64,000 nucleotides of DNA from Hydra vulgaris (lineage: Eukaryota; Cnidaria; Hydrozoa; Anthoathecata; Hydridae): NCBI RefSeq assembly GCF_038396675.1, contig NC_088926.1:39597501-39661500 (forward strand), written 5' to 3'. The notes beneath the pieces were generated by a model, which saw only the letters and a list, made by a program, of their open reading frames with translations, had not been told where the DNA came from and did no database searches. The position numbers and the translations under genes are program-made. Positions 1-11,344 of the stretch are shown here, in pieces; the stretch's first letter is position 1, and each line of letters begins with the position of its first letter.

Positions 1-800
1 AACTAGTAAAACAAAATTAAAATATTTTTTATCACCTTTTTTTATTGCATCAGTTTAGTAATTGTGAATGTCTAACTTTTTTAGTTTTTGGCTAGTACAA
101 GAATAACATTTTTTACAATGAGCCATTTGTCTGGGAAAAGTTTATACAAATAGTATTTCAATACTTTTGTCATTCCAAAAGAAAGATAATGCATCTGACT
201 TCCTTATTTTTGACTGGTATAAAAAGAGTATTTTTTTATCAGTCGATTATTAAAGCCATCTGGACAAAGTTGTTTTAAGGTTTGTTAAATTTTTAGCTCT
301 TTTTTTTTTCATTGATTGTTTTACCTAATTTATATAATACCAAAACCTCTTTAATAATAACAACAATAATAATAATAACAACATCAACAATAATAATAAA
401 AGTAGTAATCAATAAGAACTAGTAAAACAAAATTAAAATATTTTTTATCACCTTTTTTTATTGCATCAGTTTAGTAATTGTGAATGTCTAACTTTTTTAG
501 TTTTTGGCTAGTACAAGAATAACATTTTTTACAATGAGCCATTTGTCTGGGAAAAGTTTATACAAATAGTATTTCAATACTTTTGTCATTCCAAAAGAAA
601 GATAATGCATCTGACTTCCTTATTTTTGACTGGTATAAAAAAAGTATTTTTTTATCAGTCGATTATTAAAGCCATCTGGACAAAGTTGTTTTAAGGTTTG
701 TTAAATTTTTAGCTCTTTTTTTTTCATTGATTGTTTTACCTAATTTATATAATACCAAAACCTCTTTAATAATAACAACAATAATAATAATAATAATATA
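1..800. repeat. Tandem duplication, 416-bp period
   Basis: The block beginning AACTAGTAAAACAAAATTAA at 1 starts again at 417 and is followed almost base for base to about 780. The visible differences are one G/A change in the block after GACTGGTATAAA and small length changes in T runs and AAT-type microsatellites. Both copies end in a (TAA/CAA)n tract. No coding potential is seen. The near identity means a recent tandem duplication, or a collapsed/expanded repeat in the assembly. Confidence 0.9.
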
Positions 801-977
801 AAATAATAATAATAACAAAAATGATAATATTAAATAATCATATAAAAGTAATAAAAAAGTTGTGCTGTGTTGGCTTTATTTGTTAGCTATAAGACCATAT
901 TTAGCTAGGGCTATTTACTAATAGCAAATTTAATTTTAAATAGTTTTTATGTTATGTTTACTTTATTTTATTATTAG

Positions 978-3900
978 CTCATAAAATATTTTCTAAAACA
1001 AATATGTGGAAAAGAGCTGTTTGGCAAGAAGATTTGCAAGAAGAAGAAGGTGTAATTCCTTCTAATTGGATAGAAAATAAAACAGTTTATTGGCCTCCAG
1101 GTACTAAAGCCTTGAACGCAATGAAAGCTCGCCAAAATCCTGAGAAGAATTGGCTGAAGTTTCCATTAATAAAAGTTAAATTCTCTTCAGGTATTACATT
1201 ATTAAATAATATTAAGTTATTATATTTTAAATAATAGGCTTAGAAGAAGAGCTGTTATAACTATTTTATTTCCACAGAAAGCAAACAGGATTGTGAAAAT
1301 TTTGAGTTTACAACCACAGAAGAAAAAAGTGACAATTAGGATTTTGATTTTCTTCGAAAAAGAAAATATAAACAAAGAGATTTTCCTGATTATTTTCCAC
1401 GTAGGCATTGGTTTATATGCTGGAATTTTATAAATTTCAGTTTTTATACCTGAAAATAAAAATACCTGATTTATCATAATTTATACTATAAAATAGTAAT
1501 TGTATTTTACAGGTTCCATTATTAAAGACTTGAATGAAGTGTCAATGCACCTGACCTCCAGTAGTTCATCGATTAAATCTAGAGGTAAATGTATATATAT
1601 CTCTATATATATATATACATACATACATACATACATACATACATACATACATACATACATACATACATACATACATACATACATACATACATACATACAA
1701 ACATACATACATACATACATACATACATACATACATACATACATACATACATACATACATACATACATACATGCATACATACATGCATACATACATACAC
1801 ATGCATGCATACATACATACATACATACATACATACATACATACATACATACATACATACATACATACATACATACATACATACATACATACATACATAC
1901 ATACATGCACATGCATACATACGTACATAAATACATACATACATACATACATACATACATACATACATACATACATACATACATACATACATACATACAT
2001 ACATACATACATACATACATACATACATACATACATACATACATACATACATACATACATACATACATGCATACATACATGCATACATACATACACATGC
2101 ATACATACATACATACATACATACATACATACATACATACATACATACATACATACATACATACATACATACATACATACATACATACATACATACATAC
2201 ATACATACATACATAAATAAATAAATACATACATACATAAATACATAAATAGATACATACATAGATACATACATAAATACATACATACATACATATATAT
2301 GTTAATGGTTTGCGTAACTTAATTTTACTTTCAATTTATAATTTTAGAGCCAAAACTTGACATGTATGGAAAGAACCTAAACTCACCTTGCCAAAAGTTT
2401 TTCCAAGAAGACATCAGTTCTTTATTTGCTCAAGATATAGGTTATTGTCTCATGAAATTTATTTAAATAATTTAAAATAAGATTGCATTATTAAAAAAAA
2501 AAAAGATACAATTATAATATAAAATCTTCTATATATATAAAGGGCAATATGTGTGTGTGTGTTTGTTCTCTATAGAAATCCAAACCGCCGGACCGATCTC
2601 GATGAAATTTGGCATTGGGGTAGTCCTCGAGGGGGAGAAGGTTCTTAGCTGGGTTTTGACCCTGTACCCCGACCCCCGGGGTGAAGGGGGCTAAAAATTG
2701 AGCCCCCCTGACCCCGGGGTCAGGGGGGCCGATTTTTTGGGCCCATTTTTGGGCCGATTTTTGTGTACAGATATCAGGTAAGCCAGTTTAAATATTGGCC
2801 CGGGCAACGCCGGGTAACTCCAGCTATATATTTAAAGGGCAATGTGTGTTTGTGTGTGTGTTTGTTTGTTCTCTATAGAAATCCTAACCGCCGGACCGAT
2901 CTCGATGAAATTTGGCATGGGGGTAGTCCTCGAGGAGGAGAAGGTTCTTAGCTGGGTTTTGACCCTGTACCCCGACCCCCGGGGTCAAGGGGGCTAAAAA
3001 ATGAGCCCCCCTGACCCCGGGGTCAGGGGGGCCGATTTTTCGGGCCCATTTTTGGGCCCATTTTTGTGTACAGATATCAAGTAAGCCAGTTTAAATATTG
3101 GCCCGGGCAACGCCGGGTAACTCCAGCTATATATATAAAGGGCAATGTGTGTTTGTGTGTGTGTTTGTTTGTTCTCTATAGAAATCCTAACCGCCGGACC
3201 GATCTCGATGAAATTTGGCATGGGGGTAGTCCTCGAGGAGGAGAAGGTTCTTAGCTGGGTTTTGACCCCGTACCCCGACCCCCGGGGTCAGGGGGCCTAA
3301 AAATTGAGCCCCCCTAACCCCGGGGTCAGGGGGGACCATTTTTTGGGCTCATTATTTGGGCCCATTTTTGTGTACAGATATCAGGTAAGCCAGTTTAAAT
3401 TGGCCCGGGCAACGCCGGGTAACTCATGCTAGTGTAATATACAACTGATTGTGATACAAAGTGTTGACAAAGGGCTTTTTTAATTATGTGTTTTAAGTTC
3501 AATTTGTATAAAGAAATACTTAAAAACAATTTAGCACATGATGAAGTAAAGAAAAGTGGAAATAAACTAAAGAAATTAGATAACGTTGATAAGTTTCCAA
3601 TGTCTGATAGCAGTATGATATTTTATATTTTTTTAAAATAAATTTGTAAATGTAAAAGTAAATTTTATATAAGATTTTAAAGTTTTAAAAACTGAGGAAT
3701 TTCCTTATTATGCAAGTTATTTTGTAAAACTTAATAAAATTTGTAGAGTTTCAAAAGAGAGTGTTGTATCTACTTACTGATATAAGAAGTGAGTTGCAAA
3801 ATCCAAACAGAGTGACTGAGTCTGCTTCTAACAGTGAATTTATAAGCCAAATAAAGTTTATTTCAACAGATATGGAGTTAACTGAAGCGGATAAAGCATT

Positions 3901-4752
3901 AAATGATGAAAAAGTGCGCTCATTGTGGGTGAGTGTAATAAGTATTATATTAATAGTTATTTAGTTTTTGAACATTGCCCTTTAGTTAAAAAAACATTAT
4001 TAAGATCGACAACGGTCCTTGAAAACAATAAAAAATTTTGCAATTATATAGAAAATAAACTGTCCTGAAAAATTCTTAAAATTTTGAATTTGTTCTAGAA
4101 AAATCCTGGTTCACTTTATTAAAATTTGTCTTAGAGATCTGTAATAGTTCAATGTTTTTATATCTTACTTGACCCAAACCATAATGTTGGATTTACTTTA
4201 TGTTTTTTGTAGGTAAATCAGCTACAATTAATTGGTGGAACATCTTTAAAAGATAGAATACACAAAATTATGCTGAGGTAATTAACTGATAGCTCTTATA
4301 TCATTCATAATTACTTTTTCAAAAAATATTTGTTTATTAATTTTAGAAAAAGTTATTTCATAATGAATTCAATTTAAATTTTTGAAAAATTATTATTCAT
4401 TTATAATCATTTCGCATTTATATTATCTTTTAAAAATTTAGAATATTTTCAAACAATTTTATGACCTCCAGGAATATGAAAGGCAAAGGTGGAAAAATAT
4501 GTTTTAAGAATACTAATTTATATGGTGTTGTTAAAGGTATATCTTTATAAGTTATGTGAAACTTTTCCATTCATTATATTATTTCAAATCTTTCTTTTTT
4601 GATTTTTACTTTATATTTTCCTTTTTCTTTTTACAGCTTCTGCTATTAAATACGATGGAGCGACAGAAACTTTGATTAATGGAATATTGTCTGACTTCCT
4701 AAAATACGCTCCATTTCGAAGAGGTGGCGGTAAAGAGAAGAAAATTGTGTAG
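978..4752 (+). CDS. DUF4806-domain protein, eight exons in the window (5' end uncertain)
   Basis: Exons by GT/AG sites and reading phase: 978-1190, 1278-1400, 1513-1584, 2348-2440, 3747-3928, 4213-4277, 4442-4536, 4637-4752. From the ATG at 1004 the joined exons give 311 codons with every junction in phase. The acceptor at 978 suggests further exons upstream, so 1004 may not be the true start. The N-terminal part has IPSNWIENKTVYWPP, the usual opening of DUF4806 proteins. The last three exons carry the domain itself (roughly residues 205-300): LQLIGGTSLKDRIHKIMLR, then a NMKGKGGKICFKNTNLYGVV-type core and a short basic tail ending KKIV. The function of this family is unknown. Oddity: an in-frame TAG at 1337-1339 in exon 2. 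That exon is 123 nt and phase-symmetric (1 to 1), so skipping it would restore a 269-residue product. The alternative is a recent pseudogene. An extra open segment (about 3496-3607) lies in intron 4 but does not fit the splice phase. Confidence 0.78.
1616..2295. repeat. ACAT tetranucleotide microsatellite inside a DUF4806 intron
   Basis: About 680 bp of (ACAT)n with scattered interruptions (GCAT, ACACATGC, ACGTACATAAAT, AAATAAAT). It fills most of the 1585-2347 intron. The interruption block around GCATACATACATGCATAC occurs at about 1772-1806 and again at about 2068-2102, so part of the array was itself duplicated as a unit of about 300 bp. All long open frames here (IHTY or CMYV repeats on either strand) are by-products of the period-4 repeat. 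Confidence 0.97.
2529..3433 (+). mobile_element. Three tandem non-autonomous Helentron/Helitron-like copies
   Basis: Three copies of about 300 bp start at 2529, 2824 and 3127. Each opens CTATATATWTAAAGGGCAAT, runs through a GTGTGTTTG-rich stretch and a CCGCCGGACCGATCTCGATG block, then a GC-rich palindromic middle (CCCCGGGGTCA and its complement). Each closes with the hairpin CCCGG-GCAACG-CCGGG followed by TAACTC and, in the last copy, ATGCTAGT. A short 3' hairpin followed by a CTAG-type end, with no long terminal repeats, is what is known of Helentron-like elements. The assignment is by pattern memory, not alignment. The block is much richer in GC than its surroundings and sits in intron 4 of the DUF4806 gene, in the same orientation. 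The 62-residue frames crossing copy junctions are not genes. Confidence 0.5.
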
Positions 4753-4899
4753 ATTTAATTCAAATATATGTAAATATGTGTAATATTTAAAAATATATAT
4801 CATAAACAAATATTATCTCTTTCTTTACTAATATATGTCTAACTAAACTTAACTAAAAATAGTCTAACTACAGACTATGAGTAGATTTAATATACATTG

Positions 4900-4940
4900 A
4901 TAGTCCAATAGAGTTGTACAGCAACTATTGGACATGTCTA
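4900..4940. repeat. Short imperfect hairpin
   Basis: GTCCAATAGAGTTG and CAACTATTGGAC form a stem with one small bulge and a 5-nt loop just downstream of the DUF4806 gene. No terminator or RNA role can be shown. Confidence 0.4.
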
Positions 4941-4977
4941 ATAAGTTTCAATGGTGATCAAAGTTTTTATGAACGGT

Positions 4978-5345
4978 TTTTGATAAGGATAAACGTTATA
5001 ATAACATTAAATTTACGTTGAAACAACATATATAAGCAAAATATATTATTATATTTTGTCACCATTGGATCAATTGAAGGTTGATTTAACATTTGGATCT
5101 TACGTTGATAAATCAACGTTGAAAAAAACTTTCATTCTAAACGTTGTTTCAACGTAAATTCAACGTTCTTATAACGTTTTTTGCGTCGAATCAACGTAAA
5201 TATAACGTTTGAACCTAACGTTGATTTAACGTTGATAAATCAACGATGAAAAAAACTTTCATTCTAAACGTTAAACAACGTAAATTCAACGTTAGGTTTC
5301 AACCTAAGTTCAACGTTATTTCAACGTTATTTGCCGGCTGGGGAG
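4978..5345. repeat. AACGTT-rich repeat island with a 126-bp direct duplication
   Basis: AACGTT, its half-sites and TCAACGTT recur through this stretch. A block GATAAATCAACG...TTCATTCTAAACG starts at about 5107 and again at about 5233. The palindromic hexamer in both orientations suggests a fold-back or miniature transposon body, but no clean terminal repeats or target duplication were found. The segment ends at the GC-richer TTTGCCGGCTGGGG. Confidence 0.6.
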
Positions 5346-5360
5346 AATAAAATTATAAAC

Positions 5361-5458
5361 ATTGGCATAAGTGCAAGTCGGCATAAACGCGAACTGGCAT
5401 AAGTGCGCCATAAAAATTTGTTAACATTGGCATAAGTGCGAACTGACATATGCGCGAA
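5361..5458. repeat. Short repeats of GGCATAAGTGCG
   Basis: The phrase GCATAAGTGC, or a one-base variant, occurs about five times in 100 bp immediately upstream of the hAT relic. This could be the subterminal repeat region of that transposon. No partner end was found. Confidence 0.45.
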
Positions 5459-5518
5459 ATGCATTATATGTTCCCTGCACGGTGTTCAGTAAAATCTATA
5501 ACATTATTTTGTACTTTT

Positions 5519-6230
5519 CAGGTATTGAAAATTTTAATTGATCACGTTAAAACTTTGCATTTTAAGAAACTCTGTGACACGCGGTGGGAAGCAAAAATAA
5601 GTAGTATTAAAGCCGTTCGTTATCAAGTTGGTGATATAAATGATGCTTTAATTGCATTTTCAGAAATTGAAGGATGTTATCATGAAACTGCACATGAAGC
5701 AATAACACTTGCAGAGCAATTGAAAGATTTTAGCTTTCTTGTCTCTCTAATTGTCTGGTTTGATGTTCTTTTTCAAGTCAATATTGTTATTATAACTCTT
5801 CCTGAGAAAAATACAGACTTCACTCAATGTGCAAAATTAATGAAAAGCTGTTGTTCATTTTTTTAGGAAACTACAGAAAATGTTGTTTTAAAGATGCAAT
5901 TATAAATGCAAAGAATTTGGCCTTAGAATTAAAATTGGAGCCTGTTTTTAAACCACTAAAAAAGATAAAACAAGTGAAACGTCATTTTGACAAATTCAAG
6001 AAATTATTCAGTTTCTTTAATTCTTTTTCAGACTCTAATTTCAATGAGAGAAAGATTGATGGAGAAATATTAAGAAATTTGGGGTTTTTTTGTATAACGT
6101 CGATAGTTTGAAAAAAAGAAAAAAATTTAAAATTGTGTTTAGCTCTTCAAAGAAAGCTTACAGTAAATCTAAAATTGGACATTAATGGTATTATTCCTTG
6201 CTATGAACTGGACTACATTAAACTTTTTTT
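5519..6230 (+). pseudogene. hAT transposase relic (ZMYM1/DUF4371-like group)
   Basis: The first open part reads LCDTRWEAKISSIKAVRYQ followed by a DALIAFSEIEG-type segment, which matches the mid-to-C-terminal region of hAT transposases (the DTRWESR...RYQ box). The frame breaks near 5830-5870 and continues in another frame with ALELKLEPVFKPLKKIK, again typical of this group. Stops after 6111 break the region leading to the dimerisation domain. The N-terminal zinc finger and most of the catalytic part are absent, so this is a 5'-truncated, frameshifted copy. Confidence 0.75.
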
Positions 6231-6272
6231 TTTCTGGAATAGTCAAGGATAAAATTACTCCAATAGGAATGA

Positions 6273-6321
6273 TTTTATAAAGTTTAAAAAACAATATATT
6301 ATTGTTTTAAACTTTATAAAA
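6273..6321. repeat. Inverted repeat, short loop
   Basis: TTTTATAAAGTTTAAAA at 6273 is complementary to 6301-6321 with a 2-nt indel and a loop of a few bases. It is one of the fold-back structures seen throughout the window. Confidence 0.7.
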
Positions 6322-6553
6322 CGGCATAAAATGCAAGATATAAATAAATAAATAAATCAAAAAATTAGAATAACAAAATGCACAACAATTTAATATTTTT
6401 TATTTTAATTAAAACAAAATAATTTGAAAATTTAAATTAAAAAAGTAGTTGATCAAGCCTTTTTGCCTCGATTAATACTAAAAAAAGCGTTATTTTATGA
6501 CATTTGTAAACATAAAATCTGGAAAACTAAAAGAGTTTAAGATTTTTACCAGT

Positions 6554-6873
6554 TCTTTATTGTATAGAAATGCAGGAGTTGAACTTTATTGTATAGAAAT
6601 GCAGGAGTTGAACGTTATTGTATAGAAATGCAGGAGTTGAACTTTATTGTATAGAAATGCAGGAGTTGAACTTTATTGTATAGAAATGCAGGAGTTAAAC
6701 TTTATTGTATAGAAATGCAGGAGTTGAACTTTATTTTATAGAAATGCAGGAGTTGAACTTTATTGTATAGAAATGCAGGAGTTGAACTTTATTGTATAGA
6801 AATGCAGGAGTTGAACTTTATTGTATAGAAATGCAGGAGTTGAACTTTATTGTATAGAAATGCAGGAGTTGAA
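6554..6873. repeat. 29-bp tandem repeat, about 11 copies
   Basis: Unit TTTATTGTATAGAAATGCAG plus GAGTTGAAC, repeated about 11 times in direct orientation with single-base changes in three units. There are no spacers, so it is a minisatellite and not a CRISPR array. No coding capacity is seen. Confidence 0.97.
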
Positions 6874-7149
6874 CCAAAACTCATAATATAAAATATTTCA
6901 AAAGATATTGATATTTGTTACTGATAAAAAGCGCCATAACATTTTTTATTTTCTGTATCAAACATTAGTTTTGGTTCACCTTCTATTAAAACTAAAGAAT
7001 GTACATTGAAAATTTCAACCTAAAAGCTTACGTGGATCTTGAAATATCATGTTTTAAAGTTAATAAAATCGTTAAAAATTAAATACTGAGAAAAACACAA
7101 AAATAAAATTAAACTAACAAAAACATTGTGATTTTATTAACATGAGGCT

Positions 7150-7740
7150 GCTGAATAAGCTGGGATTATGTCATTTTCCTTCTTTTTATCCAGGAATCCT
7201 TTTCTGATAGCTCTTAATTTTTTTCTCATCTTTATGCCTTTGGTTGATAACTTCTCTGAATGTTCTTTATACGGTCTGTATCACTTTTTCTAAACGCATT
7301 TAGAATAAACTTTAAAACTGACAATCCAAGTACTTGTATTATTGGTGTTAAACCAGATTTGCCATCATTAAATTCAATAACGGGGGAGAAAATACCTATT
7401 TCAAGAAGTTTTCTAGATACAAAAATCTCTTTCGAACATTTTTTCCACGCCATACTGATTAAGCATTCGATTCTATTTAGAGTTTGGCCCTGCAAACATT
7501 ATAACAACAACAAATCTGTTATTAAGCCATGCCAAACTGGAATTAATAAATCTTTAATTGCGATTGGAAGGCTCAAGTTTTTTTATAGGATTTATTACCT
7601 GTTATTTTGCCGGCCTGGCATAAACACCAGCTATCTTTGTTGCATGGACAAAACTGATGACCAACATTTTCATCAAAAAGTCTGTATTTTGAAACAATGT
7701 TGTCCATATAGATTTTTTCATTAAGTAAATGTTCCCAATA
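7150..7740 (-). pseudogene. Mutator-like transposase relic, C-terminal part
   Basis: The minus strand encodes the block CP-x-KDSWC (at about 7620-7650), then QNxIECLISMAWKKC, then LEIGIFSPVIEFNDGKSG and a basic tail. These are the C-terminal landmarks of the Mutator-like transposase family (I associate it with pfam20700), whose usual text is HGKTQN-NESFNN-W-CPK...AV-FNDG. Two related fragments lie at 12236-12562 and 15545-16056 on the plus strand. Several stops interrupt the reading. The N-terminal part of probably the same copy is at 10930-11340, separated by the LINE at 7745-10925. Confidence 0.7.
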
Positions 7741-7744
7741 TTTT

Positions 7745-10700
7745 GCCTAACAGCCCTACGAAATTAATTTTTAAATGTATTGAAAGCTTTTTCACTGAGT
7801 CTACCTTTTTTTTTTTTTTTTTTTAAACATCTCTGCTTCCAACAAGGCTGCAAGCAACTACTAATTAAAGTTGGAAGTTACTGGAAGAGAAAAAAATTGT
7901 TGAGCAAAATAACAATTGACGGACGACTTAAAGGATTGCAAATTATATGAATTAGGAAAGCAAGGTGAAGGAAGCGAATTCCAAAGAGTTCGAACATCAG
8001 TCGAGGAAAAAAAGTTAGAGAAATAAGAGTTTTTGGAGCACTTAGGAACAATCACAGAAAAAAGATAAGACTTAACTGAATGACGAGTAATGACGAGTAA
8101 CACAATTTTGCAACTGATTTGATATATGGTTTCCAAGAAAGATCGGAAGTAAGACTTAATCCTAAAAGATAAAGAGTAGATGACTCATCCAATACATCAC
8201 CATTCATGAATATAGGAAGATCTAACTAATTGTGATAACGGTTGGCTGACAAAAATTGAATTTTATCTGTATTGAAGTTCACCAGCCACTGTGAGCTCCA
8301 TGCTGTAGCAGAAGTGAGATCCTTTTCAAGCTCAAATGCCCCTCCAAGGAATCAGAGAGTGTTGGTTTCTTATCACGACAAGAATAAAAGATAGTATCAT
8401 CAGCAAATAATGCCACGCAAGATGTGAGAAAATCTGGAAGATCGTTAATGTAAATTAAAAAGAGTATAAGGCCAAGGATTAAACCTTGAGGAACCGCTGA
8501 AGTTACAGAATAAGAAAAAGAGTGCTGTCCATCGAGGACAACCTTTATACTACAATTAAAAAGGAAGGATTCAATAATCTTAAAGATGTTGCAGACACAC
8601 CTTTCGAAGAAACTCTATCAAAAGCTTTTGAAATGTTAAGAGCGATTGCCTTAACCTCTCCTTTATCTAATGCATGATAAAACCTATTGGTTATTACTGT
8701 AAGCAAATCAGCTGCAGAACGAGAAGAACAAAATCCATATTGATGGTCAGAAAGTAAGTTATTAGATTCAAGATGAGAAATTAAATGTTTGTTAATTAAA
8801 GATTCAAAAACCTTGCTTACGATAGGAAGAAGACAATTGGGACTGTATTTAGACAAATCAGATCGCTCTCCATAATTTTTGAAAATGGGGATAACAGATG
8901 CCGCTTTCCAGCAGGCTGGAAAACAAGACTCTGATAAGCACTTGTTGAATAGTTTTGAGAGTATAGACGACAGCTCCGGAGAACACTTCTGCAATACAAT
9001 AACAGGTATGTTGTCCGAGCCACAAGCTGTAGAAAAGTTTAGGTAGGAAATCACTTTAGATACAGAAGCTGGAGTGATACGAATTTCAAGCATTAGATTA
9101 ACCTGTTTGTTGGCAATATCAGGTAAAACGCAACTAGTGGAATCATGAGATGATATTGATGAAAAGTTTTTAGCAAACAATTCAGCTTTATCTATAGGTG
9201 AGGTCACAAAGTCAGAACCATACAAGAGAAGTCGAATTAAAGATTTGTCCTTATCATTAATACTGTTAAAGATTCTCCAGAAGTCACGAGCGCCTAATTT
9301 TTAAGACGAGATACGAGATTACATGAGAATAGCGGGCTTTAGCGTTAGACAAAACCTTTTTACAATGATTTCTTGCAGTATTAAACTGACGTCTCTTTTC
9401 TGGAGAATTGTTTTGCTGATAGAAATGGAAGTAACGGTTTCGACTGGCAATCACAGAAGCACAGTGTGAAGAAAACCATGAAGGAGAGTGAGGCTTGACC
9501 TGGAATTGTCGAGAGGAAACAAAAGATTCCATGCCAGCCTGAATCCACGAAGTTATGTAAAACTAACATTTGTCGACAGGAAGACGAAAGATTTCTACCC
9601 AAGGGCCATCACGAAGAAAATCACAGAAAGAGTCCTAGTCAGCTTTGAGGTAGTTGTAAGAGGTACAATAATTGGGGGATTCAGATGATAAAGAAGAATG
9701 AGATATTAGTTTTAGAGAGATCAAACTGTGATCAGAAGCACCTTAGGGTGAATGTGGAGAAACTGAGCACTTACTAGGATTAAAAACAACACATAAGATG
9801 AGTGCAGAAGGTAAATGATTCAAGTTGTCTGGAAAGCGAGTTAGAAAGTTGACTATTTGAGTAAGGAATTGAGAAAGGCAAAAACTGTGGGCTTTAATTC
9901 CTGCAGATCACTGGCACTAGACCCAAGCCATTTAGAGTGGTGAGCATTAAAATCACCGACAACAACTATATTAGCTGATGGATATAGAGAGCGGGCTTAG
10001 TCAATATGATCAGAAATAACATCAAAAAGAGTGCATTCTTGAGATGAATGTGAGCAATATTGAACAAAGAGAAATGCGTAGAGTGAAGTGGTGCTAAACA
10101 AAAACACATGAAAGAATAGTCTGTGGATTCAAACCTAGTTTCACGACAAATGGGTGAATTCTTGCAAATGTAAATGCCCAGGCATATGACCATTGGAGTC
10201 TTCACAAATTAAGAAAGATAACCATTAAGAATAAGATCGCAAAGAACAAGTAGGTTTTGTGAACTTTGCAAAAGATAAGATTCAACAGAAGAAAAGTTAC
10301 TTCGAAGACCACAAATATTAGTGAATGAAAGGTTTAGGGAACTTGGTGATGATGATGGTTTTTTGTGTTTTATAGTTTTTAGTACTTTATTCATTTTTAA
10401 ATTTGTTGAAGATCTTGACTCAAAGCATAGATAGTACTTAGTACACTGTTAAATAGCCCAAGCAATTGCCTCATTACTATCAATAAACCCTAAGCCGTAA
10501 CGGAGGACTCCAAATGTGGCATTGGCAATGCACACAAACGGGGACATCATCTATGCGCATCATAGCACTGTTATTACTTTGATATTTTTCAGCTTTTGAT
10601 GGAATCAGCCTCTCTGCGAGCTACCACATAGTTCGAGAAACGTGATTAGCACCCGGCCTCAGAACAATAAAACTGAGTTTTAGAACTGTACCCTCATTAG

Positions 10701-10925
10701 GAAATAATAGAATGAGTTGCCTAGTCATAAAAACAGAGACACTAGCAAAACCCATGCATTGAGTCAAGAAGATCCAGCATTCAACATCCTAAACTGGAAT
10801 CAATGTATTAAAAATACATCTGCGCCAGCCTAATAGATGAAGAAGGGGTGCGAGGCTGGTCAACAGATAGAATCTGTGTACCCCTTTCTTCTCCCATGAA
10901 CCGTCATCAGAAACTGTACAGGTCA
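7745..10925 (-). mobile_element. LINE (CR1/Jockey-type), inserted in the Mutator-like relic
   Basis: A minus-strand non-LTR retrotransposon about 3 kb long. The 5' UTR-like, relatively GC-rich part is about 10430-10925, endonuclease remnants follow at about 9600-10394, reverse transcriptase remnants at 8545-9300 and the 3' tail at 7745-8140. On the minus strand, Mutator-like N-terminal sequence lies immediately upstream (10930-11340) and its C-terminal part immediately downstream (7150-7740), so the LINE is nested inside it. A second copy of the 3' tail of this family is at 14463-14770. Confidence 0.72.
7861..10394 (-). pseudogene. LINE endonuclease/reverse transcriptase remnant
   Basis: Endonuclease: LSFTNICGLRSNFSSVESYL at the 5' end (10209-10394), followed by broken segments. 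Linker: SPSWFSSHCASVIASRNRY (9284-9532). RT fingers: ACGSDNIPVIVLQKCSPELS, CWKAASVIPIFKN, and SKYSPNCLLPIVSKVFESLI (8545-9225), where the usual NYRPISLLP has changed to KYSPNCLLP. The AFDRV box follows, after which the frame is lost and the YADD region is not in any open frame; the sequence around 8400-8480 is its degraded counterpart. The C-terminal segment RTLWNSLPSPCFPNSYNLQS is at 7861-8136. Numerous stops and frameshifts make it inactive. Confidence 0.78.
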
Positions 10926-10929
10926 GTGT

Positions 10930-11340
10930 TTCATCACTTTTCTATTCTCTTAGTTTTACTGTTTCCATGGCTGCTTTAGTCATAGATGCTTTACAATTAC
11001 TAGTATATATACCATGCAAAACATTAGTAATACTATTATAGACTTTTAAAAAAATAGGTGGTGGCATATCTAATAAAGATGTAAAAGATGTAATGGCTTT
11101 ATGTCCTCTACCAATTTCTCTAAATGCTATCACCATTTGAACATTGGTTGCAAATAGTTTATTGCTACTATATTTAGTGAAATTGTTTTTGTTTTGAACA
11201 TAAGAGATACTCTATGAAGTTTTAAAAGTTTGATGCCATCGAAAAGAACTTGAGGCACATAATAGTTTTAGTTCTAAACAAAATCCTTGTCGCTTAATTT
11301 CAATACTTTTAACTTTAATATAATTATTAAAAAATATAAG
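10930..11340 (-). pseudogene. Mutator-like transposase relic, N-terminal part
   Basis: The minus strand reads a KRQGFCLELKLLC...SFRWHQTFKTS segment, then MVIAFREIGRGHKAITSF, then LDMPPPIFLKVYNSI. The pattern of a cysteine-containing segment followed by A-R-IG-GH-AL--F and a MP-P box is the N-terminal signature of the Mutator-like family whose C-terminal half is at 7150-7740. One stop after FKTS. Orientation and order fit a single element later split by the LINE. Confidence 0.65.
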
Positions 11341-11344
11341 TAAC

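Noticed and set aside
1481..2294. Long open frames of Met-Tyr-Val-Cys or Ile-His-Thr-Tyr repeats
   Set aside because: They are translations of the ACAT tetranucleotide array in several frames and both strands.
2763..3254. Two nearly identical 62-codon frames
   Set aside because: They span the junctions of tandem Helentron-like copies; the identity reflects the DNA repeat.
6554..6873. CRISPR array
   Set aside because: The 29-bp units are contiguous without spacers and the DNA is eukaryotic.
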